Assembly (NCBI GenBank): GCA_900315105.1
Contig: OMXX01000004.1
Coordinates: 70,193-134,192 of the forward strand
Source of the DNA: an uncultured Prevotellaceae bacterium
GTDB lineage: Bacteria; Bacteroidota; Bacteroidia; Bacteroidales; Bacteroidaceae
Direction: 5' to 3'
Length of the DNA: 64,000 bases
The position numbers and the translations under genes are program-made. Positions 34,451 through 43,735 of the stretch are shown one piece after another; the first letter of the stretch is position 1, and each line of letters begins with the position of its first letter. The notes beneath the pieces are model-generated. The model saw only the letters and a list, made by a program, of their open reading frames with translations. It ran no database searches and was not told the origin of the DNA.

Positions 34451-36214
34451 ATGAATATCGCAATAACCGGACTGGGGATTATTTGTGCTATAGGTAATAA
34501 TAGCCAGCAGGTTCTTGACTCCCTTGTAAACAAGCAAACAGGTGTTGGTATGATGAAAAATCTTCAGTCATGCCATACGGAATTGCCTGTTGGCGAGGTT
34601 AAGCTGTCGGATGATGAACTGAAGACGTTGCTTGGCTTGCCAGTTGAGAGCCTGTATAGCAGAACAACCTTGCTCGGTGCTGTTGCGGTAAAGCAAGCAA
34701 TGGCTGATGCTGGATTATCAGTTGATATGCTTGTAGGAAAGAAAGTCGTACTCATTTCCGGCACTACGGTCGGTGGCATGGATGTAACGGAGAGAATTCT
34801 TGTAGATATGCGAGACGCCCTTCAAACACCCAACAACCAACAACCATCACCCGTTGACTATGTCAAACGCCATGACTGTGGCAGTACCACGAATGAGATT
34901 GCTCAGATTTGCGGACTTGATTGTGAGGTTTGTACTATATCAACAGCTTGTTCATCTGCAATTAACTCAATAATAGTTGGTTGTGAGATGCTTCGTAGTG
35001 GTGAGGCTGATATTATCATTGCTGGTGGTTCGGAGGCTTTGAGTAAGTTCCATCTCAATGGCTTTAATACGCTTCATATTCTTGATACAGAGGTGTGTCG
35101 TCCGTTTGATGCTACTCGTGTTGGTCTCAATCTTGGTGAGGGCGCTGCTTTCGTGGTTCTTCAGAAGGATAAAGTCGATGGTAAGGCATATATTGGAGGA
35201 TATGGCAACAAGTGCGATGCCTTTCATCAGACGGCTTCTTCCGATGATGGAGAAGGCGCTTATCTCGCAATGCGTGAGGCCTTGGAGTCTTCGGGCATAG
35301 ATAAGTCGCAGATAGACTATATTAATGCACATGGAACGGGTACTCCGAATAATGATCCTAGTGAGAGCGTTGCATTGAAGCGTATCTTTGGTGATGATAT
35401 GCCTTTGGTTTCAAGTACGAAAGGATTTACTGGTCATACAACATCAGCTTCTGGCAGTATTGAGACCGTGATATGTGTTCTTGCGATGCAGAATAACTTT
35501 GTACCTGTCAACTATGGATTCGGTCATGTAGATGAGACCTGCATTCATCCTTTTGAAGGTGATGACAAGCAGCATAGAATGGATTATGTAATCTGTAACT
35601 CATTTGGCTTTGGAGGCAACGACAGTTCGCTGTTGCTGATGAGAGAAGCCAAGGATTGTAGTATGGCATCAGCTAAGATTCCAGAACTGGAGATTGCAGC
35701 AGATATTACGATTGATTCTATGGAACAGCTTGCAGACTACAAGGAATACATATCTCCGAAAGAAGGTCGTAGAATGGGTAAACTTATGAAGGCTGCTACG
35801 TTGACATCTCTTATGGCTCTTCGTGAGGCAGGAATAGAATGCCCTGATGCGATAATCACAGCTACTGCAAATGGTATGCTTGAAACAAGTGAGAAATTCC
35901 TCGTTGACATGGTGGATAATGGTGAGGAAACTCTAAGTCCAACTCTTTTCATGCAAAGCACGCATAACACCATAGGAAGTGCTATAGCAATACGTACCCA
36001 GTGTCATGGATATAACATTACATATACTCAGGGTAAGGACTCGATGAAATGGGCACTTCGTGATGCGGAGCGACTGATAAGAATGGGTATGGCAAAGACT
36101 GTGCTTGTGGGATGTCATGATGAGTCATCTCCATTGTTCAAGAGTTTTTATGAATACCTTAATCTCTCTATTCCACAGATATATTCACGTAGTGTGCTTC
36201 TGAAAGCTAAATAA
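34451..36214 (+). CDS. ketosynthase with C-terminal CLF-like domain, KS3
   Basis: The 587-residue product has a FabF-type ketosynthase at 1-395 with Cys167 (STACSS), His294 (NAHGTG) and His329 (TGHT). It is followed by a Ketoacyl-synt_2-like domain at about 405-587 ('ETLSPTLFMQSTHNTIGSAI'). The fusion resembles ApeO plus ApeC of the E. coli type. An in-frame repeat insertion occupies residues 125-134. It likely elongates the polyene. It begins 2 bp after ACP2. Confidence 0.85.
   Translation: MNIAITGLGIICAIGNNSQQVLDSLVNKQTGVGMMKNLQSCHTELPVGEVKLSDDELKTLLGLPVESLYSRTTLLGAVAVKQAMADAGLSVDMLVGKKVVLISGTTVGGMDVTERILVDMRDALQTPNNQQPSPVDYVKRHDCGSTTNEIAQICGLDCEVCTISTACSSAINSIIVGCEMLRSGEADIIIAGGSEALSKFHLNGFNTLHILDTEVCRPFDATRVGLNLGEGAAFVVLQKDKVDGKAYIGGYGNKCDAFHQTASSDDGEGAYLAMREALESSGIDKSQIDYINAHGTGTPNNDPSESVALKRIFGDDMPLVSSTKGFTGHTTSASGSIETVICVLAMQNNFVPVNYGFGHVDETCIHPFEGDDKQHRMDYVICNSFGFGGNDSSLLLMREAKDCSMASAKIPELEIAADITIDSMEQLADYKEYISPKEGRRMGKLMKAATLTSLMALREAGIECPDAIITATANGMLETSEKFLVDMVDNGEETLSPTLFMQSTHNTIGSAIAIRTQCHGYNITYTQGKDSMKWALRDAERLIRMGMAKTVLVGCHDESSPLFKSFYEYLNLSIPQIYSRSVLLKAK
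34823..34853 (+). repeat. in-frame iterated-word insertion in KS3
   Basis: AAACACCCAACAACCAACAA and CCATCACCC encode T-P-N-N-Q-Q-P-S-P, the same short peptide as in KS2 with other residues varying. The tract lies in a loop well before the catalytic Cys. Confidence 0.75.
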
Positions 36215-36216
36215 AG

Positions 36217-36573
36217 ATGTGGTTGAAGTTATTGCCATTGGCATTGATACAGAGTGCGTTGCTTGCTATAGGTCAGGTGTTTCTGAAATATGGCTTACAA
36301 CGTATGGTTAGTTTCGGTTGGAACTGGACTTTTTTCAAATCAGCCTTGCTTAACTGGCAATTTGCCATGAGTGGTATAACGATAGGAGCAGCCAGTCTTT
36401 TATGGATGTATATTATCAGACAGTTTCCGTTAAGTCTTGCCTATCCAATGGGTTCTTTGAGCTATGTTTTCACGATGCTCTTTGCTATATTGTTCTTTCA
36501 TGAGAATGTAGATATCGTGAAATGGATAGGTTTATTTTTCATAATAACAGGTTGTATATTACTGACAAAATGA
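36217..36573 (+). CDS. small EamA/SMR-like membrane protein
   Basis: The 118-residue protein has four membrane helices and resembles a half-size EamA or small multidrug resistance (ArnE-type) subunit: 'LKLLPLALIQSALLAIGQVF' at the start and 'GLFFIITGCILL' at the end. It would act as a dimer in the inner membrane. In the cluster it may help flip or transport a precursor; that is inference. It starts 2 bp after KS3, and its stop overlaps the ATG of the next gene (ATGA). Confidence 0.75.
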   Translation: MWLKLLPLALIQSALLAIGQVFLKYGLQRMVSFGWNWTFFKSALLNWQFAMSGITIGAASLLWMYIIRQFPLSLAYPMGSLSYVFTMLFAILFFHENVDIVKWIGLFFIITGCILLTK

Positions 36574-37181
36574 AGAGATATCTAATTATATTAATGATGA
36601 GCATGGTATCACCTGTTGTGTCTGCTCAGAATAATCAGAAGATAATAGACCATATTAATCAGGTTGCACACTCGTTAAAGAGTATGCAGGCTGACTTCAT
36701 TCAGACAAAGACAATGAAGATGTTGGGTGATAAGATGGTGTCAAATGGAAAAATGTATTATCAGCAGAGTGATAAGCTACATTGGGAATATACAACACCA
36801 TATATTTACACTTTCATTCTCAATGGTGACAAGGTTCTTCTGAAGAAAGGAACGCGTAAGGATGTTATTGATGTAAATAAGAATAGGGTGTTCAAGGAAA
36901 TAGCTCGTATAATGATGAACAGTATGGTTGGCACCTGCCTGACAGAGAAGAAGGATTTTAGCGTTTCCGTTGTAGAGTCAGATCAGTCATATACAGCTAC
37001 ACTCATTCCGCAGAAAAAGAAGATGAAACAGATGTACACAAAGATTGTACTGACTTTCACAAAGAAGACATCCATGATATCTCGTGTGGTGATGTATGAG
37101 AAGAATGGTGACAATACTGAGATTGTATTGAAGAACGTCGTGACAAACAAAACAATAAATCCATCATATTTTGCTATCTAA
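36570..37181 (+). CDS. LolA-like outer-membrane lipoprotein carrier protein
   Basis: This 203-residue periplasmic protein has a signal peptide (about 1-19, MKRYLIILMMSMVSPVVSAQ). Its LolA/LolB fold begins with 'SLKSMQADFIQTKTMKMLGD' and 'SNGKMYYQQSDKLHWEY'. Aryl-polyene clusters carry such a protein, probably to ferry the hydrophobic product across the periplasm. The ATG at 36570 overlaps the upstream stop; starting at 36522 would add a stretch inside the membrane protein gene. The 3' end overlaps the next gene by 11 bp. Confidence 0.85.
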   Translation: MKRYLIILMMSMVSPVVSAQNNQKIIDHINQVAHSLKSMQADFIQTKTMKMLGDKMVSNGKMYYQQSDKLHWEYTTPYIYTFILNGDKVLLKKGTRKDVIDVNKNRVFKEIARIMMNSMVGTCLTEKKDFSVSVVESDQSYTATLIPQKKKMKQMYTKIVLTFTKKTSMISRVVMYEKNGDNTEIVLKNVVTNKTINPSYFAI

Positions 37182-37611
37182 GAGATTCATTAGTCTTTTG
37201 TCTTTTGCCTTCTGCCTTTTACTTGTAGAGGCTCAGACATTACCTTCTGATGAAGGGGAGAGGGCACGTTATAGTGTGCAGATAGATGTAAAGAAGGCAT
37301 ATATAAGTGGAATATGCGGTATGCTGTTCGAGGATGGCAAACTCAAGGCAAGTGTGGTCAATGAATTTGGATTATCTGCTATGGATTTCGAATATAATCC
37401 TCAGAAAGACAAGGTTAAAATCATCAATGTCATAAAGAAACTAGACCACTGGTACATTAAACGTGTTCTGAAGCGTGACCTTCGTATATTGCTTCACAAC
37501 TTAGAACAAGGTATTTACAAGCATGAAAATGCGAAATACGAAATAACATATACTTTTCAGCCTTTACAACCAATAACCGAAGAGGCAACTGATAATGGAA
37601 ATACAAACTAA
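37171..37611 (+). CDS. small secreted protein with repeat-encoded signal peptide
   Basis: The 146-residue protein starts at TTG (37171). Its N-terminal hydrophobic core SLLSFAFCLLLV is encoded by CTTTTGTCTTTTGCCTTCTG and CCTTTTA, the same CTTTTG word that is iterated between genes. After VEAQ the mature part is small and basic ('GQYSVQIDVKKAYISGICG' region). It sits where Ape clusters have a small lipoprotein (ApeN, DUF3261), but there is no lipobox and I do not recognise the family. Confidence 0.6.
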   Translation: MLSKRFISLLSFAFCLLLVEAQTLPSDEGERARYSVQIDVKKAYISGICGMLFEDGKLKASVVNEFGLSAMDFEYNPQKDKVKIINVIKKLDHWYIKRVLKRDLRILLHNLEQGIYKHENAKYEITYTFQPLQPITEEATDNGNTN

Positions 37612-37993
37612 AGTACTCCCTCTTGGGGGAATCGGAGACTTATATAGCATAGTTGCTAAGGAAATCACTGATGATGGTGGCGTTTTCCACCTTCATCTGA
37701 ATCCGGAATGTATTATATATAAGGCTCATTTTCCAGAACAACCTATTACCCCAGGCGTTTGCATTACTCAGATAGCAGTAGAACTAGCTGAGAATGTCGT
37801 GGGACATAGCCTCCAGATGATTGGAATCAAGAATGTGAAGTTCTTGTCAATAATGACTCCAGATTCTCAGACGGAGGTAATATACAACATTACGATTAAA
37901 AGTTCTGACGATAAGGAAACACGTATTCAAGCTGTGGCACAGTCGGATGATGTGGTCTATGCGAAAATGTCGCTTATATGCAAGAGGAAATAA
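37595..37993 (+). CDS. hot-dog dehydratase subunit, ApeI-like (His-only)
   Basis: This 132-residue FabZ-related hot-dog protein keeps the His of the FabZ loop ('AHFPEQPITPGVCITQIAVE'), but the catalytic Glu position has Gln (ITQIAVE). It is therefore complementary to the ApeP-like product at 31592-32032, which keeps Glu and lacks His. Together they could make one functional heterodimeric dehydratase. The ATG is inside the end of the upstream gene and the stop overlaps the next ATG, so coupling is tight. Confidence 0.78.
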   Translation: MEIQTKVLPLGGIGDLYSIVAKEITDDGGVFHLHLNPECIIYKAHFPEQPITPGVCITQIAVELAENVVGHSLQMIGIKNVKFLSIMTPDSQTEVIYNITIKSSDDKETRIQAVAQSDDVVYAKMSLICKRK

Positions 37994-39489
37994 GCACATT
38001 GACTTCGCGTGAGCGCCTTCATCGTCGTGGTGTCTGTGTGATTGTTCCCACTTTCAACAACGAGAAAACAATTCGTGATGTTGTTGAAAGATGTAAGGAA
38101 CAATCGGATGATGTTATAGTAGTAAATGACGGTTGTACAGATTCTACAGCTTCAATACTTGCGGATATAAAAGGTATCACCGTTGTTACGTTAGGTCATA
38201 ATAGCGGTAAGGGAACAGCCTTGAAGATGGGCTTCCGTAAGGCTTTAGAAATGGGATTCTCATACGCTATAACGCTTGATGCGGATGGGCAGCATTTCCC
38301 AGAGGATATACCTTTGATGTTGAAGGCTAACATTGAGAATCCTGGTGCACTTATTGTTGGTGAGCGTAAGGATCTTGAAAGTAAGGAGCGTTCTGGCGGT
38401 AGTAAGTTTGCAAATGCCTTCAGTAACTTCTGGTTCTTTGTTCAGACATGGAAGCGTCTTAAAGATACCCAGACAGGTTTTCGCTTATATCCTCTTCGTA
38501 AGCTTCACGGACTTTCGCTTCTTACATCTCGATATGAGGCAGAACTTGAACTGCTTGTATTTGCTGCGTGGCATGGTGTGAAACTGGTATCACAGCCGAT
38601 AAATGTGTATTATCCACCACGAGAGCAGCGTGTGTCGCATTTCAGACCGGGACTTGACTTTACTAGAATCTTCATTCTCAATACAATACTCTGTTTCCTT
38701 GCCTGCGTTTATGGACTTCCGCTTTATATTTGGCGGACATTTATGGTTGTCTTTCGCACTACATACTCATTGCTTTTCTTTGTTGTATGCTCAATAGGAT
38801 TGATGACTCCATTGGTTACGCTATATATAAAGATTGGTAAGATGACAGAGGATAAGCGTGACAATCTGCATGGAATACTGCAATGGATATCGAAGTTCAT
38901 AATGATATGGCATGGTATTCCGGGGGTGAAGTATAAGCCAAGAAGTAATACTGATGAGTCTTTGGACGGGCCTTCAGTATTGATATGCAATCATCAATCG
39001 CATCTCGACCTGATGACTCTTCTGCCTCTGAAGAAGAAGATAGTTGTGCTGACAAATGACTGGGTGTGGCGAAATCCATTCTACGGCTATGTTATAAGAC
39101 AAGCCGAGTTCTATCCCGTATCAGCAGGTGTTGACGCTCTGATTCCAAAGTTAAGGAGTCTTGTTGATAGGGGATATAGTGTAGCGGTATATCCAGAGGG
39201 AACACGTTCTGAAGATTGTAGTATAGGCCGTTTTCATCAGGGGGCATTTTATATTGCGGAACAATTGAATCTTGATATAGTGCCACTAATCCTTTATGGA
39301 GCAGGGAAAGTTCTTCCAAAGAAAGATAAGCATTTGCATAAGGGAATTATCAGTTTGGATGTGGATAGACATTTCTCACCAGAAGAGGTTATCTCGCTCG
39401 GAACTCTGAAACAGCGTGCTTCATGGTTCAGAAAATATTATAAGTCACGATACGACGAGGTGAGTGATGAATATGAACAGTATGCGTAA
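37978..39489 (+). CDS. GT2 glycosyltransferase fused to PlsC-type acyltransferase
   Basis: The 503-residue bifunctional protein has an N-terminal GT2 family domain (about 13-240) with 'VNDGCTDST' and 'DADGQHFPED'. Two hydrophobic segments follow (about 215-290), then a 1-acylglycerol-3-phosphate acyltransferase domain with HX4D in 'CNHQSHLDLM' and PEGTRS. The ApeK-type fusion is typical of aryl-polyene clusters and probably makes the membrane-bound acceptor of the polyene. It begins within the preceding stop region. Confidence 0.85.
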   Translation: MQEEISTLTSRERLHRRGVCVIVPTFNNEKTIRDVVERCKEQSDDVIVVNDGCTDSTASILADIKGITVVTLGHNSGKGTALKMGFRKALEMGFSYAITLDADGQHFPEDIPLMLKANIENPGALIVGERKDLESKERSGGSKFANAFSNFWFFVQTWKRLKDTQTGFRLYPLRKLHGLSLLTSRYEAELELLVFAAWHGVKLVSQPINVYYPPREQRVSHFRPGLDFTRIFILNTILCFLACVYGLPLYIWRTFMVVFRTTYSLLFFVVCSIGLMTPLVTLYIKIGKMTEDKRDNLHGILQWISKFIMIWHGIPGVKYKPRSNTDESLDGPSVLICNHQSHLDLMTLLPLKKKIVVLTNDWVWRNPFYGYVIRQAEFYPVSAGVDALIPKLRSLVDRGYSVAVYPEGTRSEDCSIGRFHQGAFYIAEQLNLDIVPLILYGAGKVLPKKDKHLHKGIISLDVDRHFSPEEVISLGTLKQRASWFRKYYKSRYDEVSDEYEQYA

Positions 39490-40963
39490 GAAGGTTGCAA
39501 TTATAGGCAGTGGTCTTGGTGGTTTGTCGTGCGGATATATTCTGCAACGCAATGGCTTTGACGTCACAATTTTTGAAAAGAATGCTGTCTTGGGCGGCTG
39601 CCTACAATGCTTTCGTCGTAAAGGGGCTGTGTTTGAGACTGGTATGCACTTTATCGGTAGTGCTGCACCTGGGCAGACAATGTATAAGATGATGCATTAT
39701 TTGGGACTTGCATCGGATGTGCATCTCAGTCAGCTTAATCCTTCGGCATACGATACTGTTTCTTTGGGAGGTCAGAGCTTTGAGTTCCCTAACGGAAAGG
39801 AACAGTTCATAGAGAAAATGTCATCGTATTTTCCTCGCGAGAAGGATGCAATAGTGCGTTACTATGACATCGTAAACAAGATAGCCTCAGCTTCCACTCT
39901 ACATTCTCTCACTAGCGAAAGTCGTGATGTGGCTATTGATACGGAATATCAGCAGCGAAGTATGAATGATGTCATGGATGAACTTTTCAATGACAGTTTG
40001 CTAAAAAATGTCCTTGTTGGTAATCTGCCACTCTATTCGGCTGAATTGAACAAGACTCCTTTCTCTCAACATGCGTTCATCATGGATTTCTACAACCAGA
40101 GTGCTTTTCGTGTAGAGGGGGGGAGTGATGCTATTGCCAAGTCACTCGTGAAGTCAATAGAGCATTTTGGCGGACAGGTAATTACTTCTGCAAAGGTTCA
40201 GAGAATTGTATGTGATGCGACACATGCCATTGGTGTAGAGACTATTGATGAACAACTGCATACAGCTGACTATGTTATCTGTACTGTTCATCCAGCGCGT
40301 ACGCTTGAGATGCTTGAAGATACCAATCTTATTCGTCCTGCTTTCCGTTCGCGTATCAAGTCATTGCCACAGACTGCCGGATGTTTCGCTGTATATGTAA
40401 AGTTCAAGGATGAGGTGATGCCTTATATGAACACTAATTATTATGGGTATCGTGGTGATACACCTTGGAATTGTGAGCATTATTCTGGGGAGGATTGGCC
40501 AAAGGGCTTCCTCTATATGCACATGTGCCATAAGGATAAGGCAAAGTGGGCAAAGAGTGGTGTTATCCTTTCATATATGAATATGGAAGATGTAGCACCA
40601 TGGGTAGGTACTCATGTTGGGAAGCGTGGTGAAGATTACGAGGCTTTCAAGACACAGCATGCAGAGCGTCTTCTTGATGAGGTAGAGACTCATTTCCCGG
40701 GACTTAGGGCTTCGATAGATTGCTATTACACATCCACTCCTCTTACATATATTGACTATACAGGTACAGAGGGAGGCTCGATGTATGGTGTGGCAAAAGA
40801 CATAACGATGGGAGCGGCAGGTAGAGTTCCTTATAAGACGAAAATCCCGAATCTCTTGCTTGCTGGACAGAATGTCAATTCGCATGGAATGTTAGGGGTG
40901 TTGGTTGGAACAATAGTGACATGTTCAGAACTGGTTCCTAATCTGAAACTTAGAATCAATTAA
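39464..40963 (+). CDS. CrtI-like FAD-dependent oxidoreductase 1
   Basis: The 499-residue protein has an N-terminal dinucleotide-binding motif GSGLGGLSCG and 'FEKNAVLGGCLQCF'. It resembles phytoene desaturase/carotenoid isomerase-type flavoproteins. These remove hydrogens from, or isomerise, conjugated polyene chains. Its place next to a second homologue in a polyene cluster suggests chain desaturation or cis-trans isomerisation. The C-terminal part ends in 'NVNSHGMLGVLVGT'. It overlaps the upstream gene by 26 bp. Confidence 0.8.
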   Translation: MMNMNSMRKKVAIIGSGLGGLSCGYILQRNGFDVTIFEKNAVLGGCLQCFRRKGAVFETGMHFIGSAAPGQTMYKMMHYLGLASDVHLSQLNPSAYDTVSLGGQSFEFPNGKEQFIEKMSSYFPREKDAIVRYYDIVNKIASASTLHSLTSESRDVAIDTEYQQRSMNDVMDELFNDSLLKNVLVGNLPLYSAELNKTPFSQHAFIMDFYNQSAFRVEGGSDAIAKSLVKSIEHFGGQVITSAKVQRIVCDATHAIGVETIDEQLHTADYVICTVHPARTLEMLEDTNLIRPAFRSRIKSLPQTAGCFAVYVKFKDEVMPYMNTNYYGYRGDTPWNCEHYSGEDWPKGFLYMHMCHKDKAKWAKSGVILSYMNMEDVAPWVGTHVGKRGEDYEAFKTQHAERLLDEVETHFPGLRASIDCYYTSTPLTYIDYTGTEGGSMYGVAKDITMGAAGRVPYKTKIPNLLLAGQNVNSHGMLGVLVGTIVTCSELVPNLKLRIN

Positions 40964-40969
40964 TAATTG

Positions 40970-41020
40970 GACTAAGGTCTAAGGACCGGGGCTTTTGACT
41001 TTTGGCCTTTGACTTTAAAC
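40970..41020. repeat. iterated-word tract between the two FAD oxidoreductases
   Basis: GGACTAAGGTCTAAGGACC followed by GGGGCTTTTGACTTTTGGCC and TTTGACTTT. The CTTTTG/TTTGACTT words match those at 37189-37222 and 43706-43770. Confidence 0.55.
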
Positions 41021-41025
41021 ACAAA

Positions 41026-42531
41026 ATGGAAAAAACAGCGGTAATTGTTGGCGGTGGCCTTGGCGGTTTGTTTACAGCTGCTATCCTTTCTAAGGAAGGG
41101 GTTAAGGTTACTGTTCTTGAGAAGAATCTCAACCTTGGCGGAGGATTGCAGAGCTTCAAGAGGTTTGGTGAGGTCTATGATGCTGGTATGCATATCCTTA
41201 GCGGTATGCACAAGGGGGGAAGTATTCGCAAGATATGTAATTATCTTGGCCTAACGGATAAGATGCATATACGTCCTGTGGATAATGACTGTATTGATGA
41301 ACTTCATTTTGTAGAAGATGGTTCTACGTATCGCATAGGGAAGGGGCGTCAGGGATTTGTTGACTCATTAGTTAAGTATTTCCCCGACCAGCGAGAGGCA
41401 TTGACGAAATATGTTGATGCTATGTACACCTTGCTCGATGAAATGGACATGTTTCATCTCCGTCCGTTGAAAACGACCATCTTCATGCATTCTGAGGATT
41501 TCCTCATCTCTGTTGGCGATTTCATAGCCAAATATATCAAGGATGAGAAACTTAGGGCGGTACTTGCATATATGAATCCTCTCTATGGTGGAGAGAAGGA
41601 TAAAACCCCAGCATACGTCCATTCCATTATCAATGTGCTGTATATCAATGGTGGTAACAGATTTGAAGGAGGATGCAATCTCTTTGTAAATGAACTTCGT
41701 AAGTTGATTGAAGATAACGGCGGAACAGTTATCGTTAATGATGGAGTGGTTAGTGTTTCTTCTAAGAACAAATTGATTACCCATGTAACGACAGAAAGTG
41801 GCAAAATCTATTCTGCCGACTATTATATCTCAGCCATTCATCCTTGTTCATTCATTAAATTGTTAGAGGATAAGTCAATCCTGTCAAAACCATATCGCGA
41901 GAGACTTGAAACTATCCCGAATTCTTACTCTGCATTTACCTTGTTTGTCAAGCTCAAGCCCGGTAAGGTGAAATATTTCAACTATACGCGCTATTGCATG
42001 ACACGATATGATGAGATTTGGAATATTGGTATTACTGACGAGCAATGGCCAAGAGGTGTAATGTATATGACTACACCTGAAATAAACCAAGGGGAGTATA
42101 GTACGAAGATGATAATCACCACTCCAATGTCATGGGATTTTGTAAAGAAATGGGAAAATACCACTGTAGGGCATCGTGGTGAGGATTATAAGGCATGGAA
42201 ACAGGAATGCGCGAAGAAATTGCTTGATAGGATTGAGAAAATCCATCCTGGTTTTATTGATAGCATTGAGGCTATAAATACAGCTTCTCCACTTACCATA
42301 CGTGATTATTTCGGAATAAAGGAAGGATCAATGTACGGATTTATGAGTGATTGCAACAATATAGTTCTGTCACAGGTACCTGTAGTTACGAAAGTCAAGA
42401 ACCTATATCTTACTGGTCAGAACAATAACCTTCATGGGTTCTGTGGAGTGCCGCTTACAGCTATCAACACGTGTGAGGCTATATTCGGCATGAACTATAT
42501 CATTAATAAAATTAATGCTGCAAACCCTTGA
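41026..42531 (+). CDS. CrtI-like FAD-dependent oxidoreductase 2
   Basis: This 501-residue second FAD-dependent oxidoreductase is related to the first: 'VIVGGGLGGLFTAAILSKEG' and 'LEKNLNLGGGLQSF'. The C-terminal 'GQNNNLHGFCGVPLTA' carries the FAD-binding signature of phytoene desaturase-like enzymes. ATG at 41026 is preferred over the TTG at 41002, since those eight residues come from the repeat tract. Two tandem homologues in one cluster suggest different steps or a heteromer. Confidence 0.8.
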   Translation: MEKTAVIVGGGLGGLFTAAILSKEGVKVTVLEKNLNLGGGLQSFKRFGEVYDAGMHILSGMHKGGSIRKICNYLGLTDKMHIRPVDNDCIDELHFVEDGSTYRIGKGRQGFVDSLVKYFPDQREALTKYVDAMYTLLDEMDMFHLRPLKTTIFMHSEDFLISVGDFIAKYIKDEKLRAVLAYMNPLYGGEKDKTPAYVHSIINVLYINGGNRFEGGCNLFVNELRKLIEDNGGTVIVNDGVVSVSSKNKLITHVTTESGKIYSADYYISAIHPCSFIKLLEDKSILSKPYRERLETIPNSYSAFTLFVKLKPGKVKYFNYTRYCMTRYDEIWNIGITDEQWPRGVMYMTTPEINQGEYSTKMIITTPMSWDFVKKWENTTVGHRGEDYKAWKQECAKKLLDRIEKIHPGFIDSIEAINTASPLTIRDYFGIKEGSMYGFMSDCNNIVLSQVPVVTKVKNLYLTGQNNNLHGFCGVPLTAINTCEAIFGMNYIINKINAANP

Positions 42532-42559
42532 TGTCTATAGGGGGCAGGAAAAGTTTATT

Positions 42560-43735
42560 ATGGAGTATAATAAGTTTGAGGAGATACGTCCTTATACGGA
42601 TGATGAGATACCTGCAGCAATGGATAGAATTGCGGGTAGCACGTCATTCCCTCTGCTTGCATCGTATGTATTTCCTGATAGGAGTATAGATGATGTTCGT
42701 AAGGAAGTACGTTCATATAAAACCATTCATGATTTTCAGATAGGAATCATGTATTGGGCAAACCGCAAGATTATAGAGGATAGCACAGAATCGTTTACTT
42801 GTGGAGGAATGGAGAACATAAGTCCCTCAACACCCAATACCCATCACCCATCAGCCAATGCCCACCTCTACGTATCCAACCATCGTGATATAATGTTGGA
42901 TGCAGCTCTGTTCCAGAATGTACTTGTTGACAACGGACATGACACTACGGAGATTACGTTTGGTGCAAATCTTATGCAGGGACAGATAGTCATCGATATT
43001 GGCAGGTCGAACAAGATGTTCAAGGTGGCTCGCCCTGGTGGTAGCGTAAGGGAGTTCTATAAGTCTTCCCTCCTCCTTTCTGAATATATGCGTCATGTCA
43101 TTACGGAGAAGCATCAGTCTGTGTGGATTGCTCAGCGTAATGGACGCACTAAGGATGGAAAGGACCGCACAGATCAGGGCATTATAAAGATGCTATGCAT
43201 GAGTCGTTCTGACGATAAGGTTAGGGCTATTGCTGATCTGAATATAGTGCCTGTCTCTGTTTCATACGAATGGGAGTCTTGTGATATCCTCAAGACTGTG
43301 GAACTATATGAGCGCCAGTTCGGACCTTACATCAAGAAACCGGGTGAGGATTTGAACAGTATCCTGATAGGTATTACCCAGTATAAAGGTAATGTGCATT
43401 TCGAGGTCTGCAAGCCTCTTTGCTTTGACGAACTCAACGAGTTCTCCGACCTCACTTCTGTAGAATTTCATAAGGCTGTTGCCAACTTGCTCGACCAGCG
43501 TATCTGCTCTTCATATCATCTTTATCCAAACAATTATATAGCCCATGACATTCTCTATGGTAACAAGAAATATTCGGCTATGTATTCCTCTGAGGAAAAG
43601 AATGCTTTCATGCATAGAATGAACAAACTCCAGAAATACGAGGAAGAGTGCGATATGGATAGGCTGTACGAGATATTCCTTGGTATATATGCTAATCCTG
43701 TGGATTCAAAAAGTCAAATGTCAAAAGTCAAATGA
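42560..43735 (+). CDS. PlsB/PlsC-type acyltransferase with in-frame repeat
   Basis: This 391-residue membrane-associated acyltransferase has the HX4D motif in 'VSNHRDIMLD' near 105. Immediately before it, residues 89-101 (SPSTPNTHHPSANA) come from an inserted repeat. The C-terminal residues DSKSQMSKVK are also encoded by repeat words (AAAAGTCAAATGTCAAAAGT). The start at 42560 is preferred over 42515, which overlaps the upstream gene. It is not the same family as the LpxL-type gene earlier in the cluster. It overlaps the next gene by 4 bp. Confidence 0.75.
   Translation: MEYNKFEEIRPYTDDEIPAAMDRIAGSTSFPLLASYVFPDRSIDDVRKEVRSYKTIHDFQIGIMYWANRKIIEDSTESFTCGGMENISPSTPNTHHPSANAHLYVSNHRDIMLDAALFQNVLVDNGHDTTEITFGANLMQGQIVIDIGRSNKMFKVARPGGSVREFYKSSLLLSEYMRHVITEKHQSVWIAQRNGRTKDGKDRTDQGIIKMLCMSRSDDKVRAIADLNIVPVSVSYEWESCDILKTVELYERQFGPYIKKPGEDLNSILIGITQYKGNVHFEVCKPLCFDELNEFSDLTSVEFHKAVANLLDQRICSSYHLYPNNYIAHDILYGNKKYSAMYSSEEKNAFMHRMNKLQKYEEECDMDRLYEIFLGIYANPVDSKSQMSKVK
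42825..42864 (+). repeat. in-frame iterated-word insertion in the acyltransferase
   Basis: CCCTCAACACCCAATACCC, ATCACCCATCAGCC and AATGCCC encode P-S-T-P-N-T-H-H-P-S-A-N-A directly before the catalytic HX4D strand. Confidence 0.75.
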
